64,000 bases of DNA from Saccharolobus caldissimus (GTDB lineage: Archaea > Thermoproteota > Thermoprotei_A > Sulfolobales > Sulfolobaceae): assembly GCF_020886315.1 (NCBI RefSeq), contig NZ_AP025226.1, forward strand, positions 620,001 through 684,000, in the 5' to 3' direction. Below the pieces are notes generated by a model. The model made no database searches. It was not told the DNA's origin and saw only the letters and a program-made list of their open reading frames with translations. Positions 37,955-49,566 of the stretch are shown piece by piece; positions within the stretch are counted from its first letter, which is position 1, and the number at the start of each line of letters is the position of its first letter. Position numbers and translations under genes: made by a program.

Positions 37955-40327
37955 TTGGTTGAGGCTATAAGTAGTGAGGAAGACCTTATTCTCGATGTCG
38001 AAAAGATAAGAAAAGATATGATTGAACTCGCAGGTGGAAAAGGCGCTAATTTGGGTGAGTTGGTTAGTTTCGGAGTAAGAGTACCTCCTGCTTTTATAAT
38101 TACCTCTAAAGCTTTTAAATATTTTCTTGAATATAATAATCTTGTTGAAAAGATTAAGGAAATTCTGTCTAGTTCTTCTAACTCTGAGGAAGCAAGCGAA
38201 AATATTAAAAAATTAATAAGAAGTGCAAAAATGCCAGAAAAGTTAGCTTCTATGATACTTCAAGCTTATGATGAGTTAAGCAATAAATTCGGAAAGGAAA
38301 TTCTTGTAGCTGTTAGATCTTCAGCTACCGCAGAAGATATTGAAGAGGCCAGTTTTGCGGGTCAACAAGATACCTATTTAAACGTCAGCAGAGAGGAATT
38401 ATTGGATAAAGTTAAAGAAGTATGGGCTAGTTTATATAACGCAAGAGCTATTGAATATAGAAAGAGTAAAGGTATAGATCAGCTTTCAGTTCTAATAGCA
38501 GTAGTTGTTCAAAAGATGGTTAATTCTAGATCAGCAGGTGTAATGTTTACTCTTAATCCAGTTACTGGCGATGAAAGATACATTATGATTGAATCTAATT
38601 GGGGTTTAGGTGAGAGTGTAGTTGGAGGTAAAGTTACGCCAGATGAGATTTTAATAGAAAAGTCTAGTTTAAGAATTATTGAAAAAAAAGTTTCAAATAA
38701 GAGAATAAAAATAATATACGATAGACAACTAAGGAAAAATGTAGAAGTCAAACTTGATGAACAAGAAGCAAATACTATGAGCATAAGTGATGAAGAGGCT
38801 ATAGAATTAGCAAGGTTAGCTATGAAAATAGAAGAACATTACAAAAGACCTATGGATATAGAATGGGCAATTGACGTGGATTTGAAATTTCCAGATAACA
38901 TATTTATAGTTCAGGCTAGGCCAGAAACCTTCTGGTCTGTAAAGAAGAAAAAAGAAGAAAGAAAAGAAGAAGAGGCTATTTCAGCTGTAAGTGGCAAGGT
39001 TTTAGTTAAGGGATTACCTGCCTCTCCTGGTGTAGCTTATGGAAAAGCAAGAATTATTTTAGATATTAAAGATCCTAAAGCCCGTGAGTTTCAAAAAGGA
39101 GACATACTAATCACAAAAATGACTGATCCAGATTGGGTACCTTTAATGAAAATTGCGAGTGCGATCGTAACAGATGAAGGAGGTATGACTAGCCATGCAG
39201 CAATAGTATCTAGAGAATTAGGAATACCCGCTGTAGTAGGCAGCAGGGAGGCTACTAAAGTTATTAGTGATGGGCAACTAATAACTGTTGACGGAACTAG
39301 AGGGATAGTATATGAAGGTAAGGTAGTTTCGCCTAGTGAGATAAGTACTGAAAAGCAAATTATGCCGGCAGTTCAAGGAATAAGTAGGGATGTTTTACTC
39401 GCTCTTTATCCAGTTACTGCAACAAAGATATATATGAACTTAGGAGAACCGGATGCTATAGACAGATATTTAGATCTTCCATTTGACGGAATAGGTTTAA
39501 TGAGAATCGAATTTATTGTAAGCGAATGGATTAGATATCATCCGCTTTATCTTATAAAGATAGGCAATCCCACGCTGTTTATAGATAAATTAGCTGAAGG
39601 AATAGCTAAGGTGGCTAGTGCGATATATCCTAGACCAGTAGTAGTTAGATTTTCGGATTTTAAGACTAATGAGTATAAAAAGTTAATTGGAGGAGATGAG
39701 TTTGAACCCTTTGAAAGGAATCCTATGATAGGTTGGAGGGGAGTCTCTCGATATATTAGCAAAGAATACGAGCCTGCATTTAGATTAGAAGTTAGAGCTA
39801 TAAGAAAAGTAAGGGAGGAAATGGGGCTTAAAAACGTCTGGGTAATGTTTCCCTTCGTTAGAACTACGTGGGAATTAGAAAAGGCCATAAAAATCATGGA
39901 GGATGAAGGGTTAAGGAAAAGTTCTGATTTTAAGGTTTGGATAATGGCTGAGGTTCCTTCAGTAGTAGTTTTAGCTGATCAATTTGCAAAGATAGTTGAC
40001 GGATTTAGTGTTGGTAGTAACGATTTAGCTCAACTTACGCTGGGTGTTGATAGAGATTCTGAATTATTAGCGAGAATGGGCTATTATGATGAAAGAGATC
40101 CTGCAGTGCTACAGTCTATAAAGAGGTTAATTAAAATAGCTCATAAATATAATAAAACTGTTTCAATTTGCGGTCAAGCTCCTAGTGTTTATCCAGAGGT
40201 AGTGGAATATTTAGTTAGGGCTGGGATTGATAGCATTAGTGTAAATCCAGATGCTGTAATTAACGTAAGAAGGCAAGTAGCGTCTATTGAGCAGAAAATA
40301 ATGCTTGAAAAGTTAAATAAAAAATGA
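37955..40327 (+). CDS. ppsA: Phosphoenolpyruvate synthase
   Basis: 790-aa pyruvate, water dikinase of gluconeogenesis. An N-terminal ATP-grasp domain ([40 protein letters not shown]), a central phosphohistidine domain ([18 protein letters not shown]), and a C-terminal PEP-binding TIM barrel ([26 protein letters not shown]) are all present. The start is TTG 37955 (MVEAIS). A cdvB2 gene lies just upstream, with no apparent functional link. Confidence 0.95.
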   Translation: MVEAISSEEDLILDVEKIRKDMIELAGGKGANLGELVSFGVRVPPAFIITSKAFKYFLEYNNLVEKIKEILSSSSNSEEASENIKKLIRSAKMPEKLASMILQAYDELSNKFGKEILVAVRSSATAEDIEEASFAGQQDTYLNVSREELLDKVKEVWASLYNARAIEYRKSKGIDQLSVLIAVVVQKMVNSRSAGVMFTLNPVTGDERYIMIESNWGLGESVVGGKVTPDEILIEKSSLRIIEKKVSNKRIKIIYDRQLRKNVEVKLDEQEANTMSISDEEAIELARLAMKIEEHYKRPMDIEWAIDVDLKFPDNIFIVQARPETFWSVKKKKEERKEEEAISAVSGKVLVKGLPASPGVAYGKARIILDIKDPKAREFQKGDILITKMTDPDWVPLMKIASAIVTDEGGMTSHAAIVSRELGIPAVVGSREATKVISDGQLITVDGTRGIVYEGKVVSPSEISTEKQIMPAVQGISRDVLLALYPVTATKIYMNLGEPDAIDRYLDLPFDGIGLMRIEFIVSEWIRYHPLYLIKIGNPTLFIDKLAEGIAKVASAIYPRPVVVRFSDFKTNEYKKLIGGDEFEPFERNPMIGWRGVSRYISKEYEPAFRLEVRAIRKVREEMGLKNVWVMFPFVRTTWELEKAIKIMEDEGLRKSSDFKVWIMAEVPSVVVLADQFAKIVDGFSVGSNDLAQLTLGVDRDSELLARMGYYDERDPAVLQSIKRLIKIAHKYNKTVSICGQAPSVYPEVVEYLVRAGIDSISVNPDAVINVRRQVASIEQKIMLEKLNKK

Positions 40328-40343
40328 TTTTATTATTTTTACT

Positions 40344-40604
40344 TTAATAAGTCATTCTTTTCCTATAACATTCTTTACATATTCTTCTTGCACCATCGAA
40401 ATATTGTGTACAATCCTCACAAATTATTCTCCCGCAATATTCACATGAACCTATTGATAGATTACTCTTACAAATCATACAAAAGCTCATTTCACATACT
40501 TTGCATATTTTTTTATCAATTAGATAATCATCATGGCAAACATGTCTTTCACAAACGTTACATTTAAAAAATGAGATTTTCTCTTCACATATCTCGCATT
40601 TCAA
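40344..40604 (-). CDS. Small zinc-finger protein (B-box-like), 86 aa
   Basis: The chain is dense in cysteine pairs: [62 protein letters not shown]. These are treble-clef/B-box-type zinc ligands. A TTG at 40604 gives an 86-aa protein starting at the first CxxC and overlapping ino1 by 20 bp; longer versions would run far into ino1. Function unknown; it may be cotranscribed with ino1. Confidence 0.65.
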   Translation of the reverse strand: MKCEICEEKISFFKCNVCERHVCHDDYLIDKKICKVCEMSFCMICKSNLSIGSCEYCGRIICEDCTQYFDGARRICKECYRKRMTY

Positions 40605-41676
40605 GGAACTCCTTAAACCATCTATAGGCCTCTTCATCATCTTTAGCCTGAACTGGTGGATGTTTAAAATAAAATGCTGATACTTTTTCAAGAGGTCCAC
40701 CTATCCTTCTATCTAAAGCTACCTTTACTGCTCTTATTACATCTACTAATACTGCTGCACAATTAGCTTTATCGTCAACTTCTAAAGACGCTTCTATTTT
40801 TACTGGTAAACCTGCAAATCCACTTCCTTTAACGTATATATACGCAACTTTTGTATTTCCTAAGAAAGGTACGTAGTCACTAGGACCTATTCTTATCTTC
40901 CCCTCATTTTTAATTTCTTCTCCATAATCTAACGTACTGGTTACCGCTTCAGTTTTACTTATTCGTTTAGATATTAACCTTTCTTCAGTTTTCATATTTA
41001 AGAAATCTGTATTCCCACCTACATTTAATTGGTAAGTTTCTTCTACACTTACACCTCTCATTCTAAAAAGTGAAGTAATTGCCCTATGAAATATAGTAGC
41101 TCCTAATTGGCTTTTTATATCATCTCCTGCTAATGGTAGATTCTTCTCTTTAAATTTTCTAGGAAATTCGCCAGTAGGGTCGCTTGCTATAAATACCGGT
41201 ATTGCATTTATAAATGCCGTACCGCTTAATAGAGCTATGTTCGCATAAGTCCTAGTCGCTTTTTCACTTCCTACAGGTAATAGATTAACTAGTATTTCTG
41301 CTTTGCTACTCTTTAATTCATCTATTACATTTTCTATTGAACCATCATATATAGGGTTAAAAACATTCACCATATGGGGAGCTACTCCGTCAAGAACAGG
41401 TCCTGGACTTACCCTAATCCCTTTTTTTTGAATATCAACTATTTTAGGTGTTATATTAGGTGGTTCAAAAATGGCCTCAGAAATATCTTTTCCTATCTTA
41501 TTCTTTGACACGTCGAAAGCTGCTACGATTTCGATATCAGTAATTTTATAGCCTCCTATTTCTGGCGTAATTAGCCCATCATAATAGTTATCCCCTTTTA
41601 GCTTATAATATTCTATTCCTTGAATTAGCATGGATGCACAATTTCCTAAACCTGCTATTGCTACTCTAATCATCAA
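40585..41676 (-). CDS. ino1: Myo-inositol-1-phosphate synthase
   Basis: 363 aa. N-terminal Rossmann [48 protein letters not shown], and [12 protein letters not shown] are signatures of NAD-dependent inositol-1-phosphate synthase, which supplies inositol for archaeal phosphoinositol lipids. The size fits the shorter archaeal class. It is followed by the overlapping zinc-finger gene and is divergent from the acylphosphatase region. Confidence 0.93.
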   Translation of the reverse strand: MMIRVAIAGLGNCASMLIQGIEYYKLKGDNYYDGLITPEIGGYKITDIEIVAAFDVSKNKIGKDISEAIFEPPNITPKIVDIQKKGIRVSPGPVLDGVAPHMVNVFNPIYDGSIENVIDELKSSKAEILVNLLPVGSEKATRTYANIALLSGTAFINAIPVFIASDPTGEFPRKFKEKNLPLAGDDIKSQLGATIFHRAITSLFRMRGVSVEETYQLNVGGNTDFLNMKTEERLISKRISKTEAVTSTLDYGEEIKNEGKIRIGPSDYVPFLGNTKVAYIYVKGSGFAGLPVKIEASLEVDDKANCAAVLVDVIRAVKVALDRRIGGPLEKVSAFYFKHPPVQAKDDEEAYRWFKEFLEMRDM

Positions 41677-41703
41677 CTTTAAGTTAAATAACTAGGTAAA
41701 ATA

Positions 41704-41760
41704 TATTGTGATGAAGGAGATTGTTCTGACAGATGAGGAAGTGGAGCGACACTGAGGTGA
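41704..41760 (+). ncRNA. Candidate C/D box sRNA overlapping the acylphosphatase start
   Basis: C box gtgatga (41708-41714), 11-nt spacer, D' box ctga (41726-41729), C'-like agatga (41731-41736), 15-nt spacer, D box ctga (41752-41755). Spacing fits archaeal 2'-O-methylation guides. The C'-D half lies inside the first codons of the acylphosphatase gene (ATG 41733). Guide targets were not matched. Confidence 0.55.
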
Positions 41761-42038
41761 TAAATATGTTAAAGAGATTATATGTGAGGGTTTACGGTAT
41801 GGTACAAGGTGTTGGGTTTAGGAAATTTGTTCAGATCCACGCTATGAGATTAGGAATAAAGGGATATGCTAAAAACTTACCAGACGGTACGGTAGAAGTA
41901 GTTGCGGAAGGCCATGAAGAGGCCTTAAGTAAGTTATTGGAATATATAAAAAGAGGGCCACCGTTAGCTGAAGTAGAAAAAGTCGACTATAAATTTATAG
42001 AATATAAGGGAGAATTTAAAGACTTTGAGACTTATTAA
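41733..42038 (+). CDS. acyP: Acylphosphatase
   Basis: 101 aa with the catalytic arginine in [11 protein letters not shown] and asparagine in [13 protein letters not shown]. It hydrolyses acyl phosphates. The 12-residue N-terminal extension [12 protein letters not shown] precedes the core start [11 protein letters not shown] (ATG 41766); a similar extension is known in the S. solfataricus enzyme, so the longer start is kept. The extension coincides with the C'-D half of the sRNA candidate at 41704-41760, which may explain its presence. Confidence 0.93.
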   Translation: MRKWSDTEVINMLKRLYVRVYGMVQGVGFRKFVQIHAMRLGIKGYAKNLPDGTVEVVAEGHEEALSKLLEYIKRGPPLAEVEKVDYKFIEYKGEFKDFETY

Positions 42039-42070
42039 GTAAATTAAAAGCTTATAAAGTATAAGAAACA

Positions 42071-42099
42071 TTTAAATGCTTAGGTGCTTTTGATGCACC
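42071..42099 (+). promoter_or_regulatory. trp operon promoter with inverted repeat
   Basis: A TATA-like tttaaat (about 42071-42077) lies 28 bp before the trpB2 ATG at 42101, suggesting a leaderless transcript. Between TATA and ATG is the inverted repeat ggtgc-ttttgat-gcacc (42083-42099), which covers the predicted start of transcription and could bind a repressor. Confidence 0.5.
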
Positions 42100-42100
42100 A

Positions 42101-43369
42101 ATGGTAAGAGCAGAAGATATTTTACCTAAATATTGGTATAATATAATTCCAGATTTACCTAAGCCTTTACCTCCTCCAAGGGACCCCCAAGGTGCTGATT
42201 TCTCAAGAATTGATTTGCTAAGAAGTATATTGCCCAAGGAAGTATTAAGGCAACAATTTACTATAGAGAGATATGTAAGAATTCCAGAAGAAGTTAGAGA
42301 TAGATATTTATCTATAGGTAGACCTACTCCTTTATTTAGAGCTAAGAGATTAGAAGAATTTTTGAAAACACCTGCTAAGATTTATTTTAAATTTGAAGGT
42401 GCAACTCCAACTGGTTCTCATAAAATTAACACAGCTATACCTCAAGCTTACTTTGCAAAGGAAGAGGGGATAGAACATGTTGTTACAGAAACCGGTGCGG
42501 GTCAATGGGGTACTGCAGTAGCATTAGCAGCTAGTATGTATAGCATGAAGAGTTCAATATTTATGGTAAAGGTTAGTTATGAGCAAAAACCAATGAGGAG
42601 AAGTATAATGCAATTATATGGGGCTGAAGTTTATGCAAGTCCAACTATGTTAACAGATTTTGGTAGAAAGATTCTGGAACAAAACCCTCAACATCCTGGT
42701 TCTTTAGGAATAGCCATGAGTGAAGCAATAGAGTACGCCCTAAAGAACGAATTTAGGTATTTAGTTGGTAGTGTTTTAGACGTGGTTCTTTTACACCAAA
42801 GCGTAATTGGTCAAGAGACTATAGCTCAATTAGACTATCTGGGAGAAGAGGCAGATATTTTAATTGGTTGTGTAGGAGGCGGTAGTAATTTTGGTGGTTT
42901 TGTTTATCCCTTTATAGGTAATAAGAGAGGTTCAAAATATATCGCTGTTGGGTCTGCCGAAATTCCTAAATTTAGTAAAGGTGAATATAAGTATGATTTT
43001 CCAGATTCTGCTGGACTGCTACCATTAGTAAAAATGATAACATTGGGTAAGGACTACGTTCCTCCACCAATTTATGCTGGAGGGCTTAGATACCACGGAG
43101 TAGCACCTACTCTAAGCTTACTTATGAAAGAGGGAATAATTGAATGGAAAGAATATACAGAAAGAGAGATATTTGAAGCCGCAAAAATATTTATGCAGAC
43201 GCAAGGAATTGTTCCTGCTCCAGAATCAGCTCATGCAATAAAAGCTGTAATAGATGAAGCAATACTAGCAAGAAAAGAAGATGAAAAGAAAGTAATAGTC
43301 TTTAATTTAAGTGGACATGGTCTTCTTGATTTATCTAACTATGAATCTATGATGAAAAGATGGGGGTGA
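42101..43369 (+). CDS. trpB2: Tryptophan synthase beta subunit, TrpB2 type
   Basis: 422 aa, longer than TrpB1 (~390 aa) and with the N-terminal extension typical of TrpB2 ([17 protein letters not shown]). PLP lysine in [10 protein letters not shown]; the ETGAGQWG and [11 protein letters not shown] motifs are present. It makes tryptophan from serine and indole. This is the only trpB in the operon, so it must work with the trpA product, though TrpB2-type subunits bind TrpA weakly in related species. Normal start ATG after a promoter. Confidence 0.94.
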   Translation: MVRAEDILPKYWYNIIPDLPKPLPPPRDPQGADFSRIDLLRSILPKEVLRQQFTIERYVRIPEEVRDRYLSIGRPTPLFRAKRLEEFLKTPAKIYFKFEGATPTGSHKINTAIPQAYFAKEEGIEHVVTETGAGQWGTAVALAASMYSMKSSIFMVKVSYEQKPMRRSIMQLYGAEVYASPTMLTDFGRKILEQNPQHPGSLGIAMSEAIEYALKNEFRYLVGSVLDVVLLHQSVIGQETIAQLDYLGEEADILIGCVGGGSNFGGFVYPFIGNKRGSKYIAVGSAEIPKFSKGEYKYDFPDSAGLLPLVKMITLGKDYVPPPIYAGGLRYHGVAPTLSLLMKEGIIEWKEYTEREIFEAAKIFMQTQGIVPAPESAHAIKAVIDEAILARKEDEKKVIVFNLSGHGLLDLSNYESMMKRWG

Positions 43370-43376
43370 TGAGAAA

Positions 43377-44114
43377 ATGCATAATAAATTGTTAGTTGTT
43401 TATATGACATTGGGCTATCCAGATGTTAATACTTTTATAGAGTTCATAAAAGGAGCTGTGAATTATGGAGCTGATGTACTCGAAATTGGAATACCACCTA
43501 AATATGCAAAATATGATGGTCCAGTCATAAGGAAAAGTTATGATGTAGTCAGATCTAAGATTAAAGATATTTGGAACGTATTAAACGAAGTAAGGAAAAA
43601 CGTAAATATACCAATAGTTGCTTTAACTTACCTAGAGGATTGGATCAGTGAATTAGACCTATTTTTAAGCAAGTTAGAAAGTATAGGTGTCGATGGGGTG
43701 CTATTTCCTGATTTACTTATTGATTATATAGATAACTTTGATGAGTATGTTAAGGTAGTTAAAAATAGGGGTCTAAAAAACGTTATTTTCACTTCTCCTT
43801 CAGTTCCAGATTCTTTAATTCAGAAGGTTTCAAAGATTAGTGATATATTTCTATATTATGGAGTGAGGCCAACAACTGGCATACCTATACCAGTTTCTGT
43901 AAAGCAATTAATTAGCAGGGTCAGAAATCTTGTTGAGAATAAATTAGTGGTAGGGTTTGGTTTATCAGATGAAAAAGATCTAAGAGATGCTTTGTATGCA
44001 GGAGCTGATGGCATAGCTATCGGAACCTTATTTATTGAGGAAATAGAAAAGAATGGGATAAATAAATCTTTGGAATTAGTTAAAAAATTTAGGGGGATTT
44101 TAGATGAATTTTAA
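43377..44114 (+). CDS. trpA: Tryptophan synthase alpha subunit
   Basis: 245-aa TIM barrel cleaving indole-3-glycerol phosphate. The catalytic Glu is in DVLEIGIPP, and the Asp in [10 protein letters not shown], where most TrpA read [15 protein letters not shown] and [10 protein letters not shown] bind phosphate. A strong ribosome site (gggggtgatgag) precedes the ATG. It overlaps trpD by 11 bp. Confidence 0.93.
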   Translation: MHNKLLVVYMTLGYPDVNTFIEFIKGAVNYGADVLEIGIPPKYAKYDGPVIRKSYDVVRSKIKDIWNVLNEVRKNVNIPIVALTYLEDWISELDLFLSKLESIGVDGVLFPDLLIDYIDNFDEYVKVVKNRGLKNVIFTSPSVPDSLIQKVSKISDIFLYYGVRPTTGIPIPVSVKQLISRVRNLVENKLVVGFGLSDEKDLRDALYAGADGIAIGTLFIEEIEKNGINKSLELVKKFRGILDEF

Positions 44115-45144
44115 TGAGATATTAAAAAAACTAATAAATAAAAATAATTTAACAATAGATGAGGCTGAGGAGCTAGCTAAATCTATAATTAAGGGAGAAA
44201 TTCCTGAAATCTTAACGTCAGCAATCCTAGTTGCGTTGAGGATGAAAGGAGAAAGTAAGAGTGAGATAATAGGTTTCGCTAAAGCGATGAGGGAATTGGC
44301 AGTTAAAATTAACTTACCTAATGCAGTTGATACTGCAGGTACGGGTGGAGATGGTTTAGGCACAGTTAATGTTAGTACAGCTACTGCGTTTTTACTTAGT
44401 ATGGTAAATCCAGTTGCTAAACATGGAAATAGAGCTATTAGTGGAAAGAGCGGTAGTGCTGACGTATTAGAGGCTTTAGGCTATAACATTAATGTAAGTC
44501 CAGAAAGGGCTAAAGAGCTCATAACTAAGGTTAATTTCGTTTTCTTATTTGCTCCACTTTATCATCCTGCTATGAAAAACGTAGCTAATATTAGAAGGGT
44601 TCTAGGCATTAGGACTATATTTAATATTTTAGGCCCATTGACAAATCCAGCAGGCGTAAAATATCAATTAATGGGAGTATTTTCTAAAGAGTACTTAGAT
44701 TTATTAGCAGATAGTGTATGTGAATTAGATTTCAATAAAGTTATATTAGTGCATGGAGAACCTGGTATAGACGAAGTTAGTCCTTTAGGTAAGACATATT
44801 TATATTTAGTTCATAAATCTAATATAGAAAAAATAACTGTTAGTCCATCAGATTTCAAAATTTCATCTATTCCAATAGATAAATTAATAGTAGATTCACC
44901 AGAAGATTCAGCGATCAAAATCCTTCGAGCTATTCTAGGTAAAGATGAGTACGTCGAAAAATTTATAAAGATTAATACTGCAGTTGGACTTTATCTTTTA
45001 GATAAAGTTAGTGATTTTAAAGAAGGCTATGAATACGCTGGCTATCTAATGACTAAGGCAATGGATAAAATAACTGAGATTATATCTAGCAATGGCGATA
45101 TAAATAAGTTAAAAATTTTAATGGCGAGAGTTAATGGCAATTGA
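44104..45144 (+). CDS. trpD: Anthranilate phosphoribosyltransferase
   Basis: 346 aa, second step of the pathway. [20 protein letters not shown] is the phosphoribosyl-pyrophosphate loop; [20 protein letters not shown] follows. The length is normal and the N-terminal helical domain is complete. It overlaps trpA by 11 bp and trpF by 11 bp. Confidence 0.95.
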   Translation: MNFNEILKKLINKNNLTIDEAEELAKSIIKGEIPEILTSAILVALRMKGESKSEIIGFAKAMRELAVKINLPNAVDTAGTGGDGLGTVNVSTATAFLLSMVNPVAKHGNRAISGKSGSADVLEALGYNINVSPERAKELITKVNFVFLFAPLYHPAMKNVANIRRVLGIRTIFNILGPLTNPAGVKYQLMGVFSKEYLDLLADSVCELDFNKVILVHGEPGIDEVSPLGKTYLYLVHKSNIEKITVSPSDFKISSIPIDKLIVDSPEDSAIKILRAILGKDEYVEKFIKINTAVGLYLLDKVSDFKEGYEYAGYLMTKAMDKITEIISSNGDINKLKILMARVNGN

Positions 45145-45748
45145 ATTAAAAATTTGTGGAAACGCTACAATTTCTGATGTAATAGAACTATCGAAACTTG
45201 ATGTAGATTATATAGGCATAGTTACAGATCCGATAAGTCCTAGATTTGTTAAACGAGAATTTCTATCAATAGTTAAAAAGTATACAAATAAGCCCATAGT
45301 AAGTGTTAAAGTTAACGGAGATATTAGCGAGATACTTAAGGATTTAAGCGTTGTAGAATACGTTCAGATACATCGAATTTTAACTGATTCAGAACTAGAA
45401 TTACTTAGATCTTATGATACGCGACGATTAATTTTATATGTACCTGCCTCCTTAGAATATAAAAGTTATTTGAGGAAAGTCATTAATATAACTGAAAAGA
45501 TATTAATAGATTCCATAAAAAAGGGTATTGAGATAGATATAAATATAGTTAAAGAAATATTTAAGGATTATCCTAATTTAGGCGTGGGAGGAAAGATTAA
45601 CTTGAGTAATATTAGTAATTTTATAGGTTTAAATCCTAAATGGATAGATATTTCTAGTAGTGTAGAAATTTATCCTGGAAAGAAATCTATTGAAAAGGTT
45701 AAAAAAATTATAGAGGTAATAAAATATGGAAATATACACGATAAGTGA
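45134..45748 (+). CDS. trpF: Phosphoribosylanthranilate isomerase
   Basis: 204-aa beta/alpha barrel. The catalytic cysteine is in LKICGNAT (residue ~8), with [15 protein letters not shown] and the phosphate-binding C-terminal strands [13 protein letters not shown] and [16 protein letters not shown]. Archaeal short form. It overlaps trpD (11 bp) and trpE (23 bp). Confidence 0.92.
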   Translation: MAIELKICGNATISDVIELSKLDVDYIGIVTDPISPRFVKREFLSIVKKYTNKPIVSVKVNGDISEILKDLSVVEYVQIHRILTDSELELLRSYDTRRLILYVPASLEYKSYLRKVINITEKILIDSIKKGIEIDINIVKEIFKDYPNLGVGGKINLSNISNFIGLNPKWIDISSSVEIYPGKKSIEKVKKIIEVIKYGNIHDK

Positions 45749-46991
45749 TTTTGCCTCACCATTTGAAGTCTTTAGATGCATAGAAAGAAATTATGGGATA
45801 GCAGCGTTATTGGAAAGTATTGTAGGACCTCAGTATAAGTCAAGGTATAGTATCATTGCATGGGGGAGTAAAGATTACATTAAAGTATATGATGATCCAT
45901 TAGACATCTTGCCTAATCATTTAAAAAACGCTGAACACTTAGAAATTCCAGGGTTATTCAAGGGAGGGATGATAGGTTATATTAGTTATGATGCGGTAAG
46001 ATTTTGGGAGAAGATAAAAGATTTAAAACCAGTAGCCGAAGATTGGCCTTATGCTGAATTCTTCATTCCAAATAATATTGTAGTCTATGATCATAATGAG
46101 GGTAAGGTTTATGTAAATGCTGATTTGTCTCAAATACCTAACTGCAATGATCTTAGCGATTTTAAGGTTAGTTTTTACGATGAATCTCTAAATAAAGAAA
46201 ATTATATGAAAATAGTTTCTGATACATTAGAGTATATTCGTTCAGGCTATGCATTTCAAGTTGTATTATCTAGATTTTATAGATATTTATTCAGTGGAGA
46301 TCCATTAAAAATATATTATAATTTAAGGAAGATTAATCCTTCTCCTTACATGTTCTATCTCAAATTTAATGATAGATATTTAATAGGTTCTAGTCCAGAA
46401 TTATTATTTAGAGTACAATCCAGCATAGTTGAAAGTTATCCCATAGCTGGTACTAGACCTAGAGGTAATGATAAGGAAGAGGATCTCAAATATGAATTAG
46501 AATTATTAAATTCAGAAAAGGATAGGGCTGAACATTTAATGTTAGTGGATTTAGCTAGAAATGATTTAGGTAAAGTTTGTGTGGCTGGTACAGTTAAAGT
46601 ACCGGAGTTAATGTTTATAGAGAAATATAGTCATGTTCAGCATATAGTATCGAAAGTCATAGGTACTTTAAAGAAGAAATATAACGCGTTTGATGTACTA
46701 GCAGCTACTTTCCCCGCAGGTACAGTAAGTGGTGCACCGAAACCTATGGCAATGAACATCATAGAAACATTAGAGGAATATAAGAGAGGACCATACGCTG
46801 GGGCAGTAGGGTTTATCTCTACTAACGGCGATGCAGAGTTTGCAATAACTATAAGAACTGCTTTTCTAAATAAAGACATACTAAGGATCCATGCAGGCGC
46901 TGGTATAGTTTATGATTCTAATCCTGAATCCGAGTATTATGAAACTGAACATAAATTAAAGGCATTAAAAGTTGCTATAGGGGTGGAATAA
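45726..46991 (+). CDS. trpE: Anthranilate synthase component I
   Basis: 421-aa chorismate-using subunit. Core motifs: [67 protein letters not shown], and [12 protein letters not shown]. The N-terminal part carries the tryptophan-binding region (ALLESIVGP), so feedback inhibition is likely. It is immediately followed by trpG. Confidence 0.95.
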   Translation: MEIYTISDFASPFEVFRCIERNYGIAALLESIVGPQYKSRYSIIAWGSKDYIKVYDDPLDILPNHLKNAEHLEIPGLFKGGMIGYISYDAVRFWEKIKDLKPVAEDWPYAEFFIPNNIVVYDHNEGKVYVNADLSQIPNCNDLSDFKVSFYDESLNKENYMKIVSDTLEYIRSGYAFQVVLSRFYRYLFSGDPLKIYYNLRKINPSPYMFYLKFNDRYLIGSSPELLFRVQSSIVESYPIAGTRPRGNDKEEDLKYELELLNSEKDRAEHLMLVDLARNDLGKVCVAGTVKVPELMFIEKYSHVQHIVSKVIGTLKKKYNAFDVLAATFPAGTVSGAPKPMAMNIIETLEEYKRGPYAGAVGFISTNGDAEFAITIRTAFLNKDILRIHAGAGIVYDSNPESEYYETEHKLKALKVAIGVE

Positions 46992-47579
46992 TTGGACTTG
47001 ACCTTAATAATAGATAATTATGATAGCTTTGTATATAATATTGCTCAAGCAGTAGGAGAGTTGGGTAGTTATCCGATAGTAATTAGAAATGATGAGATAA
47101 GCATAAAAGGTATAGAAAGGATAAATCCAGATAGGATTATAATATCTCCAGGGCCTGGAACTCCAGAAAAAAGGGAAGACATAGGAATAACGTTAGATGT
47201 TATCAAGCATTTTGGGAAAAAAATTCCAATATTAGGAATATGCTTAGGTCATCAATCAATAGGATACGCTTTCGGTGCTAAAATAAGGAGAGCTAGAAAA
47301 GTTTTTCACGGAAAAATCAGCAATATAATTATAATAAACTCGCAGCCTCCTCCACTATATTTAAGCCTTCCTAAGGAATTTAAAGCTACTAGGTATCATA
47401 GTTTAGTTGTAGATGATGTAAAACCACCCTTAGTTATAGATGCAATCTCGAAAGAAGATAATGAAATTATGGCAATACATCATGAAGAATATCCAATCTT
47501 TGGCGTTCAATTTCATCCCGAAAGTGTTGGAACACCAGAGGGACAGAAGATATTTTATAATTTTTTGAATAGGTTATGA
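46992..47579 (+). CDS. trpG: Anthranilate synthase component II (glutamine amidotransferase)
   Basis: 195 aa class I glutaminase. The nucleophile is in [11 protein letters not shown], the His-Glu pair in [14 protein letters not shown], and the oxyanion segment ISPGPGTPE is seen. The start is TTG 46992 with zero spacing after the trpE stop. It feeds ammonia to TrpE. Confidence 0.95.
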   Translation: MDLTLIIDNYDSFVYNIAQAVGELGSYPIVIRNDEISIKGIERINPDRIIISPGPGTPEKREDIGITLDVIKHFGKKIPILGICLGHQSIGYAFGAKIRRARKVFHGKISNIIIINSQPPPLYLSLPKEFKATRYHSLVVDDVKPPLVIDAISKEDNEIMAIHHEEYPIFGVQFHPESVGTPEGQKIFYNFLNRL

Positions 47580-47582
47580 TGT

Positions 47583-48326
47583 ATGCCTAGGTATTTAAAA
47601 GGTTGGTTAAAAGATGTTGTAGATTTATCATTGAGGAGGACACCTATTAGTATTTCTAGACAAAGACCGTTATTTTCGTTATATAATAGAATTATCGAGT
47701 TTAATAAGTCTAAAATTAATGCAATTATAGCAGAATATAAACGTAGATCTCCATCCGGTTTAGATATAGAAAGAGATCCAATAGAGTATTCGAAAATTAT
47801 GGAAAAATATGCTGTTGGTCTTAGTATTCTAACTGAAGAAAAATATTTTGGTGGATCTTATGATATTTTGAGGAAAATATCTAGTAATGTTTCCATACCT
47901 ATACTCATGAAAGACTTTATCGTAAAGGAGTCTCAAATAGATGACGCTTTTAACTTAGGTGCTGACACTGTATTATTAATAGTTAAAATATTAACGGAAA
48001 GGGAACTTGAAAGTCTTATTAATTACGCAAGAAGTTATAAAATGGAACCTTTAGTAGAAGTTAATGATGAGAAGGATTTAGAGATTGCATTAAGAGTTGG
48101 TGCTAAAATGATAGGAGTTAATTCCAGGAATCTAGAAACGTTATTAATAGATAAAGAGAAGCAAAGAAAAATTCTAGAAATGATACCATCTAATGTAATC
48201 AAAGTAGCCGAAAGCGGTATTTCGGAGAAAAAGGAAATAGAGGAGTTAAGCAAACTGGGGGTAAATGCGTTCCTAATAGGCACTACATTAATGAAAAATC
48301 CAGAAAAGATTAAAGAATTTATATGA
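47583..48326 (+). CDS. trpC: Indole-3-glycerol phosphate synthase
   Basis: 247-aa TIM barrel. Catalytic residues lie in [12 protein letters not shown] (Lys), [11 protein letters not shown] (Glu), LMKDFIVKE (Lys) and GVNSRNLET / [11 protein letters not shown]. The S. solfataricus enzyme is the structural prototype. It sits 3 bp after trpG. Confidence 0.95.
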   Translation: MPRYLKGWLKDVVDLSLRRTPISISRQRPLFSLYNRIIEFNKSKINAIIAEYKRRSPSGLDIERDPIEYSKIMEKYAVGLSILTEEKYFGGSYDILRKISSNVSIPILMKDFIVKESQIDDAFNLGADTVLLIVKILTERELESLINYARSYKMEPLVEVNDEKDLEIALRVGAKMIGVNSRNLETLLIDKEKQRKILEMIPSNVIKVAESGISEKKEIEELSKLGVNAFLIGTTLMKNPEKIKEFI

Positions 48327-48344
48327 TAGTTTTCATTTAATATT

Positions 48345-49553
48345 GTGACCTCAATATTTGATTTTAACGCAAATATCTCGCAGTTAAGCGGTGAGAGTAC
48401 TTTACTATATAAAGAAATAGCAAAAAAAGTGGAGAAGACTAAAAAATTAAAGATTATCGACTTCGGAATTGGACAACCAGACGTAGTTACTTTTAAACGA
48501 ATAAGGGAAGCAGCCAAGAGCGCCTTAGATGAAGGCTTCACTTCATATACCTCAGCTTTAGGTATAGACGAATTAAGAATTAAAATAGCTGAATATTTAA
48601 ATAATCGATATAGCACTGATGTCAAGAAAGAGGAAGTTATTGTAACTCCAGGTGCTAAAACTGCTCTTTTCCTATCCTTTATCCTTTATGTAAATCCAGG
48701 TGATGAAGTTATATTATTTGATCCCTCATTTTATTCATATTCAGAAGTAGTTAAATTATTGGGTGGGAAACCAATTTATGTTAATTTAAAATGGGATAAA
48801 TCAGAGGGTTTTTCTATTGACGTAAGAGACCTAGAGAATAAGATAACTAAAAAAACTAAGATGATAGTTTTTAATAATCCGCATAATCCCACTGGTACGT
48901 TATTCTCTTCATCAGATGTTGAAAAAATAATTAATATAGCAAAGGATAATAAATTATTATTATTATCTGATGAAATTTATGATAATTTTATCTATGAAGG
49001 TAGAATGAAAAGTGTATTAGAAGATAGTGATTGGAGGGATTTCGTGCTTTATATAAACGGTTTCAGTAAAACGTTCTCTATGACTGGATGGAGATTAGGA
49101 TATGTAGTTGCTAGGGAGGATATAATAAATAAAATGGGCATACTAGCTGCAAATATCTACACATGTCCTACAAGTTTTGCGCAAAAAGCCGCAGTAAAAG
49201 CTTTTGAAACATTTGATGAAGTTAATGAGATGGTCAAATTATTTAGAAAAAGAAGGGATCTAATATATGAAGAGCTTAATAAAATTAAGGAGATTAAAGT
49301 TTCTAAACCTAATGGTGCCTTCTATATATTTCCAAATATAGGGGATATTCTTCAAATGAAGAACATAGATGTAAAAACTTTCGCCATAAAGCTTATTGAA
49401 GAGAAAGGTGTAGTTACGATACCAGGCGAGGTATTTCCATTAAATATAGGTAGACAATTCTTGAGATTAAGTTTTGCAGTAGACGAAAATATTATTAAAG
49501 AGGGTGTAAATAGAATTAGAGAATTTATAGAAGGAATGATGAATACCCGATAG
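48345..49553 (+). CDS. Aspartate aminotransferase (class I PLP)
   Basis: 402 aa from GTG 48345. PLP lysine in [16 protein letters not shown]; substrate segments [10 protein letters not shown] and [12 protein letters not shown]. Aspartate or aromatic amino acid transamination is typical. It lies 18 bp after trpC, so the gene is probably part of the trp transcript. Exact amino-acid preference cannot be read from sequence. Confidence 0.9.
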   Translation: MTSIFDFNANISQLSGESTLLYKEIAKKVEKTKKLKIIDFGIGQPDVVTFKRIREAAKSALDEGFTSYTSALGIDELRIKIAEYLNNRYSTDVKKEEVIVTPGAKTALFLSFILYVNPGDEVILFDPSFYSYSEVVKLLGGKPIYVNLKWDKSEGFSIDVRDLENKITKKTKMIVFNNPHNPTGTLFSSSDVEKIINIAKDNKLLLLSDEIYDNFIYEGRMKSVLEDSDWRDFVLYINGFSKTFSMTGWRLGYVVAREDIINKMGILAANIYTCPTSFAQKAAVKAFETFDEVNEMVKLFRKRRDLIYEELNKIKEIKVSKPNGAFYIFPNIGDILQMKNIDVKTFAIKLIEEKGVVTIPGEVFPLNIGRQFLRLSFAVDENIIKEGVNRIREFIEGMMNTR

Positions 49554-49566
49554 TATGAAAAATGAT

